This document shows, one piece after another, positions 43,923-56,482 of a DNA stretch of 64,000 nt. The notes beneath the pieces are model-generated. The model worked only from the letters and a program-made list of their open reading frames with translations. It was not told the DNA's origin and did no database searches. The DNA is from Heliocidaris tuberculata (lineage: Eukaryota; Echinodermata; Echinoidea; Camarodonta; Echinometridae). The DNA is taken from contig CM046832.1 in NCBI GenBank assembly GCA_025618425.1, positions 24,748,559-24,812,558 of the forward strand, written 5' to 3'. The position numbers and the translations under genes are program-made. Numbering within the stretch: the stretch's first letter is position 1; each line of letters opens with the position of its first letter.

Positions 43923-45462
43923 GTAATTTGTGTAGATTTTAGATTAAAGATCGATCGAGTAATAAATGAGGACTGGGAGAGCAGTAATGTTCTTTCGAAA
44001 GACCATTTATTTCATGCACTGCCACCATATTTTTTTTTCCTTCCAATTTTAGGCCTTTCCTTATTTTTTTTTTCTCCCCACATGCAAGGTTTATCTACTA
44101 TTTTCTACATTGATCTCGATCACTATACGCAAAGCATATACTGTTTAATAAACACTACTAATCTATAATCGATCTATCCTCAACTTCTCTCCCTTGAAAT
44201 TCCAGATTTTTTAATATTATAAAAGACCCACTTGCAAAGTTGTTAAAAACCTGCATGACATTCACTTTTCAACATTTTCTATTATTTGAGCACTTAACGG
44301 CTTTCAACAGTTTATTGCGAAGTAGGGGGGGGGGGGCAACTGCTTGCTTCTCAGAGTAGCTTCCTTCACGATTATGTGAACAGCATTGTGAACCTTAGCA
44401 CGTAACGAATCAGATTCAACCCAAGTCAAAACATTCTTGTCTTCACATAATTCGGCAACATGGGCGATCCACACGAAGTAGAATATCCTTTTACACGGCG
44501 CTATTTTCTCACATAACAAGCCAAATCTCGCGGTGAGAGACGCAGCTTTGCTTCGAAAGCACACCGAATGCAGGTTCACATCGCTAGGAAGCTCCTCAAA
44601 GTTTAGTTTATCCTTTCGAAGAAGGGAAGATTTACAATTGGGCTAGGCAATAAAGACAAGACGGAAGAAATGGCTCCAATATCTGGTACTGAAAGACTAC
44701 AACATCATTGTATTTATTTTTTGAAACCTTAAGTCGAAAACATGTTTAGATTTTATGATCATCGTATTCTTAATAATAATTTTTTTTTCTTCTCATGTAT
44801 CTTCTTCTTTTGTTTTCATTACAATCTATTTCAAATCAGTCTGAGCGCTGCCACTGTAAGATTTTTGCTCAATATTTTTTTTTCAGTATTATGTTCTTGT
44901 TATAAGATTCTGACATATCTGTTGGGTGATCTTTTATTGCATTCGTGTTGATAATAACAACTGGCAACAAGAATGTGCTATAAAAAAAGGGCCCGTCAAA
45001 AGGGAGGGGGTTGGCTGCGTTGGGTACAATCGCACCCCCTTTTCCAAGTCTGTTTATTGATATATATATATAAAAACGCACCTTCCTTTTCAAAAAAACT
45101 TCGTACATGCCCGTAAAAGTAGACGTGAAGGCGACATGTTTCAAGTGAAGGCTTGTCCTGATTGCCCAAGTTTTCTCTTTATAGCAAGTGTTAAGATGTG
45201 AAAAGACATAGGGATTAATATCCTATGTGAACATGGTCCATGAGATGCCTTATTTTCTTCTCCCTAGCTCACGACAATCAGGTATTTGGTCGATAGTGTA
45301 TTCAAAGGACCTCCCGCGTCTGTTTAAAATTGATGGTCTCTGCCAAAGTTGAGGAATGAAAGGCCTCTCGAAAGAGGGTGTCATGTTTCTACTATTCTAA
45401 ATCTCTATATCGGCTACTCTGAATGAAGTTTTATCGTCTCCCATGGCAACCCCTCCCCCTCC

Positions 45463-45494
<32 letters not shown>

Positions 45495-45507
45495 CACACG
45501 CACACAT
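45463..45507. repeat. (CA)n microsatellite
   Basis: Near-pure CA dinucleotide repeat with a few CG interruptions. Confidence 0.95.
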
Positions 45508-46796
45508 GTACGCACACACATATTCGAAATAAGAACATTAGTGCTCAGACCAAGATTAATCTACAAGTTTTCATCATTTCACCATTAATTCCAAAAGTTT
45601 TCAACTTTCCAGAAACGACGATCGGCTATTAGGGTTCAATCTTGACTATAATAGGCAACGTGCTTAAACGAGGAAACGTGATTCCAATATCTTTAAAAAC
45701 ATAGTTCATGAGTATCTTACGGCGTTTTCTATAGCCATCTCATATAAATGGTTTCGACTCATATCAATAATTTGGAGTATATGTATTGGTTTGAAGTAAT
45801 AACGTATTCATTGGAAACTTGGATGGATATTTTTCCCAAATGAATTTTAACAAGACATCAAAACCATATTTGATAAAATATACTAAGAATATACAATATA
45901 TATTAATACTGTATATTACTTAGAATTGATTGTAAGCAAATTAGATACAGAGAAGATGAAGTAGTGTGACATCTTTCTAGTTTTGAAAATCAATTCACTC
46001 TCGCGATTCTATAAACAATTCCCCGCCCCTGAGTGTTCCACTTCCCTTACACCACGGACGCCTCACACCCTTTATACCCTTTCCATGACCCAAGCCCAGC
46101 TTCGCCAGGCGACAAATGATCAGAAATCCGTATACGTGCGTCGTCAAGTTCGTCTTCTACGCTCTAGCGGGATTGAGTCATACAACACCAAACACCCATC
46201 TCGCTTTCCAGCCAGATTTTCTCAGCTCCAAACAGGAGGATCTCATTAAGACTTAATGATGGTGCCAAGTTTATGTCATCGCAACCACATCGCTCAGATA
46301 CCTCTTCAAGTTTCACGAATCCCCTAAGCCTTAATTCAGCGTCGACGGCATGCATGCATGCATGTATCTCATGCGGATGGAAAACCTGGTGTCCTTGATT
46401 GGATAACCGATACGCCAGGGTTTAGAACGAAACATGATGGTTGGAGAGAATGTTGAGACGGTTAAGGTGATTTGATGCAAGTGATGAACCGCATGGTCTG
46501 TCTTAATTTTGTATGACCTTCATTTTGGAGCGCATTCTACTGAGATTTAAACCTGACACTGCATGGGTTTAAGCTCGGTTGATTTTAACAAACTTATAAA
46601 GTTATAGGAAGTTAGCCTTCGCGTCGGGTTTTAACTGAAGTGGTAGAATACGGGCCGATGCGTCTAAAACATCGAATATGTTCAATCATTCTTTAAAGAT
46701 TTATCTTAGTTTATGTACATGTGGCGATGAAATTTGATTATACACGACGTCTTGCCCCCACACTAGTGCTTATCAAAGGTTGTATCGAAAGTTGTA

Positions 46797-47684
46797 AACC
46801 CCTCAAAAAAAGTTTGGAAACTCTAGTACGATCGATTATGTCTAATTTGTCATGGCATAATAATCGCTATGTTTAGTATCATTAGAAAGTTTGTTTATTC
46901 CTCTTTAAAATGATACCCTATTTGTTATGATTTTCAGTCATGAAATGTGTAGTACATTAAAATAAGGGGCAAAGTCAAAAGTGAAAAGTTGCAAAATGTA
47001 CTGCTCATGTTCGGCTGTGCATTCTACTTTCTTTGAAGAATGTAGGACTGCTGTGTTTTCAGATGATCTTCCAAGAGCAACATGCGCACAGCACTGAAAC
47101 AAACATGCATGAAGTCGAACAAACATCCAAGCACTAAAACAATCATCCGTTATCACTCAAACAAACATGCAATACACTTCGTTTCACATGAATTCATCTC
47201 TGAAAAAAAAAACACATACACACACACAAAAACACACCAAAAACCCAAACACGAGAGGAACTTCACGGCTTAAATTCAAAATTTTCACGTTTATTTTCAT
47301 GCTTGAAGCTTAGACAGTGAATGAATGTTCAGCATGAATTTCATTTCCAGAATTTTCTAGAAGTTGGTATTCATGGATGACCAGTTGGGAATAATAGCCC
47401 CACAGTCATTTACAAAAATCACACTCTCTTATGTCAAATAAAGAAAAGTGCTCTGCATAACAATACCAGTGCTTACCGATGCATTTTGCAACTTTTCACT
47501 TTTGACCCCGCCCCTTATTCTGATGTACTGCTCATTTCATGAGAGCAAAATCATAACAGACATGGTATCATTTAAAAGAGGAATAAACACACTTTCTAAT
47601 GATACTAATCAAAGCTATGATTATGCCATGACAGGAGAGATAAAATCGATCAAACCTGAGTTTCCAAACTTTTTTTGAGGGGTT
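46797..47684. mobile_element. TA-flanked element with about 205-bp inverted arms
   Basis: AACCCCTCAAAAAAAGTTTG at the left and its inverted copy at the right, each flanked by TA (46795-46796 and 47685-47686). The arms match, inverted, for roughly 205 bp at about 85-90 percent by eye, including GTATCATTAGAAAGT, GTTTATTCCTCTTT and GTCAAAAGTGAAAAGTTGCA. The unique centre (about 47005-47475) is non-coding. Likely mobilised by a Tc1/mariner-type enzyme; long arms are unusual for such an element. Confidence 0.83.
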
Positions 47685-49807
47685 TATATAGCAAATTCAA
47701 AAGAATTTTTTATACCAGACATTATTTACTTACTCAGTATCACCTATTTATAGCTTACAGTTCTTTAATGTAAGTTTATGAAAATGAATATTGAGTCATG
47801 AAGGAGGGGTCGCGCAACAAGTATGCCCACTCTTTTAATAGATATAACACTAAAAAAGTAGCATTTTGCTACGTTAGAAGCCTTACTGATAATCATGAAT
47901 TTAACATCTTGATTATAAAAAATGAAAAACAAAAAACAAACAAACAAACAAAAAACAGACTATTCTTTTGTCTATTAACTCCATCAAAATATTATATACA
48001 GATTTCTTACAGAAGGCCTATACTGAAGTCCTCGGTTTATATATAGAAGTCTTTGTCCAACGCGCTAAATTTGACATTACATCTTGAAAAAGAAATTTTG
48101 TCAAAAAGATATTCAAACTTGTTCATAAATTTTAAAAAATCAACCATCATGACTTTAAAATGAAATATTTTTTAAAACCTTAATTGAAGGGTAACGTCAG
48201 TTGCAACTCTCCAAGTTTAGTAGGCCTTGTGATTTAGCCTCTGGTCACGTTCGTGCAAGTAATGGGATGGCGTCTGTTTAAAATGCTTGTTCAATTCGAA
48301 GCCGTCATTGGTTTCTGTGTCAAGTGTTGGTCAAAGTAATATTCCGATGGCGTTTTAATGTTGCAAACACTAACTAGACCTCAACGAGTTTAAGGGGAAA
48401 TATTATATTTAGTTGTAAAGCTATCAGCCTATATGTTCTCCATTCTAACTTATGAATACCTATTTTGACTTCAGTTAGGTTTGATTCAATTAAGGAAAAT
48501 TTTGAAAGACATACATGTATCTATAGCCATTAGAAATTATGAATGACTGAATGTAGAAGACATAATGTACTCCTCTAATATTCCTAAGTACTCGAATATA
48601 AGGTACTCAAAGATCCTTAACGATTTCATTTGAGCATTGCAATAAAAGCATGATTAAGGTTTATTTGTGCAAAAAGTCAAAACAACATTTCTCTTAAGAG
48701 GATTTTTACACCTCAAAGGGCCTTTTTTCTCAGATATATTTAAACAATATTTCTTGGCAAGCAAGCGGAGTGGCACTTTCGCTATATGTCTTTAATCATT
48801 ACACTCATCCAAGCAAAGGATAAAGTACCAGGATTCTGAGAAAGGAAATAGTCAAACAGGTAGTTCAATTTACCAAAAATGAATATGGATAGCGGCAAAT
48901 TATGGCTGCTTATATGAAATCCGAGAGAGTGCAAAGTGAATCTGATAGCAAAGCACGTAGCAGCAGCAGCCATAAAGGAGCAAACGGTTCTCATCAAGAT
49001 ATTCACCGGAATATTAGAAGGTAAAAAAAACCTTCTTTTCAGAGACGAGCCTCAAAAAGGAACGGTAAGAAGGAGATGTACTAAAAATTGTTAAAATCTA
49101 TTATTAGCTTTATAGTGTTTGGATGAATAAGAAATAAAGGTCTTGCATACTAATGCCACCGAAAGCCGTTCTTGATGTTTGTTTGATGGGTTTTGTTTTG
49201 CTTTGTTTCGTTTTGTTATGTTTTGGAGGGGTTTTCGGGGGGGGGGGTAAATCTAAGACATGAACAACATTCTAGGCTGTAATATTAATTTTCAATATCA
49301 TCATAGACACGAAAAGCTCACAATATTCAAATTTTTTAAAAAATGAAGAAAGAAATAAAGAAACTAAGAAAGAAAGAAGCCTTCATCAAATCAGGGTCAA
49401 ATATACGCTTTATCGCTTTTAAGTATAGCCCAGCACCTGCGATAACCGTTTCTTGAGATAACAACTGAATCTCGTTTTAGACTGCTTTCCAAATGTTGTA
49501 TAGGGTCTAAGAGTCCACGTGTTCGTTGTAATAATAAAAAAAAAACCAAGTCCCTTGAATTGATCTGCGTCTTGACATTGCATCAATACAGGGCTTGACA
49601 CATTGAAATGTCAAACGTAGCTACAACGAGAGTCACTGAAGTCAAAATGAATTTACTTACTGTAACGGCTGTCACCACTGACCACCGTGGCATTTTATAA
49701 AAGGAAAGAGACAGATATAAGGAAAGGCCACTCGTGCTTCTGATCTGTTAGTAGTTCAAAATGTAGGTTATATCATAGATCATGATCGTTTTTTTTTTTT
49801 TTTTGTG
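47685..49807. other. AT-rich spacer, no gene
   Basis: No supportable exon, RNA gene or element. A G9 run lies near 49238. Confidence 0.45.
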
Positions 49808-49979
49808 CAGTTGCGTATCTGGCGTAGAGTTCAAGCAGGAGTACGCTACCCCCCCCCCCCCAAAAAAAAAAGCAAAAGAGGAGAAAATACTTGTCATGGG
49901 TCTACAAGCACGCGGGACTGTCCAGATAATTCAGGCTCACCCCCATCTTGTTTAGAAATTTCTGCATACGCCACTACTG
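49808..49979. mobile_element. Possible degenerate hAT-like fragment
   Basis: CAGTTGCGTATCTGGCGTAG at the left and GCATACGCCACTACTG at the right resemble inverted hAT termini. The flanking octamers match at only four positions, so the boundaries are tentative. Confidence 0.38.
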
Positions 49980-51278
49980 TAGTGATGTGTACATGTATAT
50001 ATGAAAAAAATCTCTATGCACATTGGAAATTTCTTTAAGAAAAGCTTTTAGTTAATTGATTAGGTAATCAGCTGATATACAAGTTGTGCACAGCTAAGTG
50101 ACATCACAATTTGAGATCTCCTTTTTTTTTTGAAAATCAATTTTCAAAGTAAAGACGTAACTTCGTGCTTGTATAGTGCGAAAATTCGTGGATAATCTAT
50201 CATCCGGGACCATAAGTGACTGGTGAAGATATATCACTGCAAATAATTGTTCTATTATTCACGAAATGCCTTAACCGACTATTTCAAGACGGAGCCATGA
50301 CCCTTTCAGTTTATCGCACTAACTTGGTATCTTCTTTCTCCTTCACGTTGTGGAAGCGATATTCACCCATGCCACATGTAAATACAAGTCTCCCTCCTCT
50401 ACCCGTATCTATTTCTAATCCCAGCCTGCAGCTAAGGGTCTCTGTTGACACAAGCTTCCTCATGACTCGCAAATTGGAAGGAAACATGAGTTGGGTTATT
50501 GCCAGTCAATCGTCGCTATTCCACAGCTAAAGCCATGCCTACAAAGAAAGTGCAAACCCTGGCCTCGTTTCACTTCTCTTCCTTCTTTCCCCCCTTTTTT
50601 GCGCGTGATGAAGCAAAATAATTGCCATTAAAAAACCCGTAGCTAGGGGTGGTTCACAAATGGCCCAGATTAAAAACAGGCTGTTTCCTCTAGCACTGCA
50701 GAGCCAGTATACGAACACCACATAGTTACATCTAGCTGAAATTCAGAAGAACAATTTAATTGATAGGGAAAAAATGCAATGGAATAGAATAAATTGGATT
50801 CTAAGCGATTGGGAGTTATTGTTCATAATATATACTTGATCCTCGATCATCGAGATCAAGTCTACATTACATTAAACGCCATTTATCCTTACATAGGCTT
50901 GCAATACATTCATATCTACTGATGATTAAAAGTCACCAGGGGAATGTTGTAGCGTATTGGATGTGTCCCCTCCTTTTTTTTTCTTCTTGATACTATGGTG
51001 TATTTTCTGGAAAGAATACACTGTTGAAACACATTATTTATCCTTATTTATCAAGTTCTTTATGTTCCATGAATGGGCTGATCTCATCCAACCTTAATGT
51101 AACATTATGGGTGCAGGGGGTGAGCGGATGAGGGGTTCTGTAATCTTCGAACACTTTTGGGATATCGAAGCACAAGCATTGAATGATTAGGGTTATTATT
51201 TTTTACTTGAATTAAAGGTATAAAATTTCACTATGTTTTAAAATGAACATTTTTTAAACAACCCATTAAGAGCCTTAA
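49980..51278. other. AT-rich spacer, no gene
   Basis: Nothing beyond short unrecognised frames and homopolymer runs. Confidence 0.45.
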
Positions 51279-51492
51279 AGGGAAAGTCCGTCCTGGTATT
51301 TAATTTGAGAGTATTTAATTGAGAGAAAAATGAGAGAAACGGATTAATGAAAGTTCGAGCAAAATCCGATAAGAAATAAGAAAGTTATGATTTTTTTTCT
51401 TAATGTATTTTGCTTAAACCTTCACTGATCTGTTTCTTTAATTTGTCTGCTTCTTCTAAAACCAACTTGTAATCAGGGTGGATTCATCCCCT
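51279..51492. mobile_element. TTAA-flanked fold-back MITE, internally deleted
   Basis: AGGGAAAGTCCGTCCTGG at the left and CAGGGTGGATTCATCCCCT at the right, flanked by TTAA (51275-51278 and 51493-51496). Only 214 bp, with arms matching the outer parts of 20895-21434; the centre has been lost. Confidence 0.8.
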
Positions 51493-52840
51493 TTAAATGT
51501 CTTATATGATTATGAGGGATAAAAATCAGATTGTGCCACTTTCATTAAATTTGAAATAAATCGTCATCAAACTTAAAAGAGTCATCTGTACTGTGCTTGT
51601 TTGCATATTATACCTCCTACGCTTTTTAGAAGCTTGAATAAGTGTTTATTACAACTACCAGATATTACTGGTAAGTTATGAAAAAAATCTGTCATAATCT
51701 ACTGCACTTAGCGTGTTAAACTTTGTTGGAGGCACTTAACAAAATTTATATCAAGAAGCCATTCACCTATATTCCAACGTGTGAACCTTTGAACATTTCA
51801 GTGACATATTATATCCGATCATCATTTCTACAGGAATACTAATGAAATCGCCCTTCAGTTTATTTCTGGGAAATTTTTTTTCGATCGTGTTTATTGTTCA
51901 TTATTACATTTACTGAATGTTAGGGTACGTTGGTGACAATCAAATAAATCGAGTCAAATACAACCAGAAAACCTTTTTATTATGGAAAATGTTATTTGCG
52001 TTCACATCTCCGGAAAAATATCAAGATTGGGTTGGTCATTGACAGCCCCAATGCAAACTCATCACTTCCATGCTTATCGATCTCTTGTCATTCTTAACAT
52101 TAATCTTATATTATTATAGTCAACATGTATTTCATTTCCCTCTCCGTTCCCACCCCTACCCCTTACCACATTCCCTATTTTACAATGCCAATTTTTTTTC
52201 TTCCGTATACTGAAAGGCAAACTCAAAATGCCTCACTTTTGTCTTTCTTTGCATCGTTTTTTTCATGAAGCAAAGAAAACCAACCCCCCAAATTTAGATA
52301 AAGATGAATAGATGACAGTACAATGAGATCCACAGCAAAGACAATAACGGTAACGTTAATAATTGACGAAATTCCAGATTCTTTCCTGAAGGATGCAATA
52401 AGATGAAAGACGCGTCTTTCACGAGGGGTTCAAAAAGAATCAGAATTGAAAGAATCGTATTCCACCGTCTATCGTCCCGTATACCTCTGAGCTGAATTTA
52501 TTTCTTCTTCTCCCCCCCCCCCCCCCCCCCCTAACCATCGGCAAATTTAATTTTAGGGGAACTGTTGTTTGGTAATCAATGTGACTTCATGCTCGTTGGA
52601 TGATGAAATTGGATTACAGAAGCCCGGTGTGCACGTGTTCTGACTGAGGACATGAAGACGGAATGTCTACAGACTCTACACGCCGAGTTGGGTGAATGAT
52701 TCTAACTATAAGCTTATTCAACTTGCACGTATATGCTGGTAGATATAAAAAAAAGAGAGTGCAATGGGATTTGAACAACCTGATTCTGACTTTTCATGTT
52801 CCCCCTTCCACACATTGCCTCCTCCTCCTCCTTCTTCCTT

Positions 52841-52876
<36 letters not shown>

Positions 52877-53754
52877 TCTCTTCTATTTCTCTACCTATTT
52901 CTTTATCAGTTACAACAAGTTTTCAAATGTATCAAACGGCTTATTTAAATGTACATTATAATCATATATATATATATACATGTATATATATATATATATA
53001 TACATTTATTTATATATATATATGATATTATTACTTTTAGAAGGAGAATGAATGACTTTCCACATCCAATAAAGTGTAATATACACTACTCTATCATTAT
53101 GATTAAACAATTAAACAAGGAACGGACGAATACAGAAAATAATACGTACTAATAACATAAGATCATAGATCGTGTATGCTGAAATAAGTTATAAAATATA
53201 AAAAGTACATAAACAGACATTTAAACATATTAATGTGAATGAAATGAACGCTTTTAAAGTTTGATGTCAAGCATAATGCTCACATAAACTGGATAAAAGC
53301 TACTTTCGAAAAATCAACTGAAAGCAATTTCAATAGACCTGTCTATCACCTTTAGAAATGTGCAAACATTACAATGGTGTATTACGTAATCCGAACCTGA
53401 TTTCTAAGGGCAGTACAATAAGCCTTTGAAATTGCCCTTGAGTTTATTTTTCGAAAGTAGTTTTTATCGTGTTCATAAAAAAACAATATTTAAAGAATGA
53501 TCATTAAAGAGTACACTTTTGTCCTCAAAATGACTTAACATCTTGAACAGATAGCTTTTAAAAAAAAATCACACGTAAATTAGACACTGGAGTTAAGACA
53601 CCAATGTCCTTATAGACATTGTGTTTTAGACGGATTTATTTTTGTATCCCACGTTCTAATGATGATACATGCCAAGTAGTTGATATACGGAAACATGCAT
53701 ATAAGCAACATGGCATAGAGCGATCTAAATTGAGAAAGATATGTATATATATAT
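51493..53754. other. AT-rich spacer with microsatellites, no gene
   Basis: It holds a C run near 52514, (CT)n at 52840-52874 and an imperfect (TA)n at 52963-53023. No supportable gene. Confidence 0.45.
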
Positions 53755-53879
53755 AATGTGAGAAATCAATTGAATTGAATGAGAGAAATAATTTGCGTAG
53801 CTAAATTCATTGTTCCTCCGTACTGACTTCCTTTTTGTGGAAATAACTGCAGGGTTTGCAAAAACTGTCTCCGCCGGGA

Positions 53880-53880
<1 letters not shown>
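53755..53880 (-). repeat. SINE copy truncated at its tRNA-like head
   Basis: It matches 18047-18170 closely (AATGTGAGAAATCAATTGAA, GCTAAATTCATTGTTCCTCC, TTGCAAAAACTGTCTCCGCC). The alignment stops inside the tRNA-like head, where a long (AT)n run begins at 53883. Confidence 0.85.

Positions 53881-53882
<2 letters not shown>

Positions 53883-53937
<55 letters not shown>
53883..53937. repeat. (AT)27 microsatellite
   Basis: An uninterrupted AT dinucleotide run placed exactly where the SINE head should continue. Confidence 0.97.
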
Positions 53938-53940
<3 letters not shown>

Positions 53941-56040
53941 AGTTAGTTAGTGTTTATGTACTGTTGCAGCGTGATTGGAGCGATGAATCCCGAGTTCTTT
54001 CAAACGGTGGCTATTTTTCACTTGATTGATAAGATATTTCGTCACGTTGATACAAGGCTACTTTAAAATTTGATTATTGGTATTATAAGAAATTAGATAA
54101 AAAAGAGTGAATTATGGGAGAGCATATATTATGTGTGCGTGTGGGAGAGAGAGGGGGGGGGGGAATTGTGGTCATGAATTTGTCCACAGAATAAAAAAAC
54201 ATTTTACATGTACATGAGAGAGAGAGAGAGACAGAGAGAGAGAGATGAAATATGAGAATATATAGAGAGAGAGAAGGTTTGGGAGGGAGAGGGGGAAAAC
54301 GACTGTACCATTAATGTTTTTTCTAAAAATGCAGTAAATCAAATCTGTCAGTAGGCCTACATTAGAAGATTCTTCTTCTATTTTTTAATGAAATAGGTCG
54401 CGTCGATTATTCTTTGTCAACAGAGAGTAGTCAATTAATCTAGATATACGGTAGACTGACGACCATTGCCAATCTATGCATGGACAGTCACTCTAAATCT
54501 TCAATCAGGCCGAAATTAAAACCCTTCTCACGAATGCGGGTATTGCCTTGCATTGGCATATTGCTATAAATCAACTAAAATTAATTTCGGATGGCATTTC
54601 GCATACATCACCCGTTATTATCTCTAGTAGATTCGATTTAATTTATAATAAACATGCAGTAGTCGAATTATGCAGTGCGTGTGAGATAGGTGTAACAGGG
54701 AGATTAATAGTGTTTTCTATATTATGATTGACTCGAAAATTTCTTCAGGACCTTCTATCGATTAACAATATCCGTCGTTTGTGTTGGGTTTTTTTTTTTT
54801 CCTGCTCTTGTTTTTTTTTTCAGGGTTTTTTCTTTTCTTTTCTTTTTTTTTGGTTTTTGTTTTAGTTGATTGTATCGCTTCATGCAGACAGTGCAACAGT
54901 GCAAAGCTTGAGCGTTTTACATTATATGCATTATGCATTAAAAGTTAATCAAGAGAGGCATTGCAAGATTACGCTTCAATACACATGGGGATATCTCGGC
55001 TCGATACATTAACGACTTCTTCCTGTCTGTGAGCTCACCTTGTAGAAACAATGTAAATCATTCACGAATCGTGTACTTAATCTGACTTTTAATTTAAAAA
55101 AAATTGAGACACGGGTAGTCTTTGTTTTTGTGTTTTTGTGCCATGTTGTTTTGTTCCAATTAATAATGTCAGTCAAAGAATGGTCTATGACGCCAGTTTC
55201 TTTTTGTTTGTTTGTTGTTGTCATTTTTTTATTGTCACCTTATTCAGTTGGACTATAGAAGAGATTTGTAGTTCTCAATAGACCTGAAGATTTTTTTTTG
55301 TACTGAATACTGATCACCAGACGATGTATGTATATGGTAACTAAGATTTATGCTCTCTTATCACAAGTTAGCAGCTGAATATGTGTATTGAGTTGTATTC
55401 CATATTCCTTATTCTATATTATACAATATTAGATATAATCAGATATTAGACGTAAGAGATAATATTAGATGTTAGTCGCCATATAAATCCAGGTCATTAT
55501 CATTATTACCATTATTATCATTAATATAAGTGCCTTATAATTATTATTATCATTATCGTCTTCGTCATCATCATCATCATCATCATCATCAATATGATTA
55601 TCACCAATATTATTATTATCGATATCATTATTATTATTACTTTTGTTCCATTTCATCAGTTAAAAACAGCTGCGCAATCAAATGTTAAAAAGGTCAGGTT
55701 AGGGTGAATTATGCCTCCAGGAATAGACTGAAATCGTTCAGCCAGACCCATTTCTCTGTCGTTAATCCGCAATTAAAGATTCCGATCAGACCAAAAGAGA
55801 TATATATTTCATCTCCAAGGAGAAAGCCTTTTGTTGAGAAATAAACACCTAAAGTTGCGAGAACATTTTTGCTTTTAATCACGCCTACATGAAAATTTAC
55901 ATTTGCACATTTTAGACGGTATTTTCAAATATCTTATAAAAGGCTCTTTAAGGTAATTTAATTGAATATTTGAGCCAAATTAAAAGTTGGAACTTTGGAA
56001 AGGATGACTGAGAAGAAGGATGAGAAGAAGAAAGAAAAGT
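53938..56040. other. AT-rich spacer with simple repeats, no gene
   Basis: It contains (GA)n at 54215-54245, T-rich DNA at 54789-54855 and (CAT)9 at 55565-55591. No gene is supported. Confidence 0.45.
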
Positions 56041-56170
56041 GAAGAAGAAGAAGAAGAAGAAGAAGAAGAAGAAGAAGAAGAAGAAGAAGAAGAAGAAGAA
56101 GAAGAAGAAGAAGAAGAAGAAGAAGAAGAAGAAGAAGAAGAAGAAGAAGAAGAAGAAGAAGAAGAAGAAG
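56041..56170. repeat. (GAA)43 trinucleotide repeat
   Basis: About 130 bp of uninterrupted GAA, followed by GA-rich DNA to about 56230. Glu/Lys/Phe/Leu homopolymer frames over it are artefacts. Pure GAA tracts of this length are known to form triplex DNA. Confidence 0.97.
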
Positions 56171-56274
56171 AGGAAAGACGAGGACGAGGACGAACACGAG
56201 AAAAGGAGAGAGAGAGAGAGAGAGAAGACGAAAAATGGATAAGAAGAAGAAGGATAGAAAAAGAAATAAGTAGA

Positions 56275-56482
56275 GGTATTGTGGTCTAGTGGATAAGTCA
56301 CTGGACTGCAGATCACAAGGTATGCGGTTCGAATCCCACTACGGCACTAACGTCCTTTGGCAAGAAACTAATCTACATTTGCCACTCTCCACCCAGGTGT
56401 AAATGGGTACCTGATATGCTTGAGCGCTAGTTACTTTGGCGGCTATATAAGTGGCCATTATTATCATTATTATTATTATCAA
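56275..56482 (+). repeat. tRNA-derived SINE with ATT-rich tail
   Basis: The head (56275-56346) has an A-box-like TGGTCTAGTGG and a perfect B-box GGTTCGAATCC, but the acceptor and T stems are mispaired, so it is not a tRNA gene. The body contains CCACTCTCCACCCAGGTGTA and GGTACCTGATATGCTTGAGC, ending in (ATT/ATC)n at about 56456-56480. Pol III internal promoter elements are retained. Confidence 0.82.

Larger units (their letters stand above)
41987..46796. other. AT-rich region with simple repeats, no gene
   Basis: It contains pyrimidine-rich DNA at 43037-43180, a G run near 43790, a 32-bp duplicated word at 43859-43922 and (CA)n at 45463-45507. Short open frames have no recognisable domain. 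Confidence 0.45.

Noticed and set aside
56020..56316. Poly-Glu, poly-Lys, poly-Phe and poly-Leu frames over the (GAA)n tract
   Set aside because: They are direct readings of a trinucleotide repeat in all frames, with no unique coding sequence.
56275..56346. Functional tRNA gene on the plus strand
   Set aside because: A- and B-box-like sequences are present, but the acceptor and T stems are mispaired and a SINE body follows.
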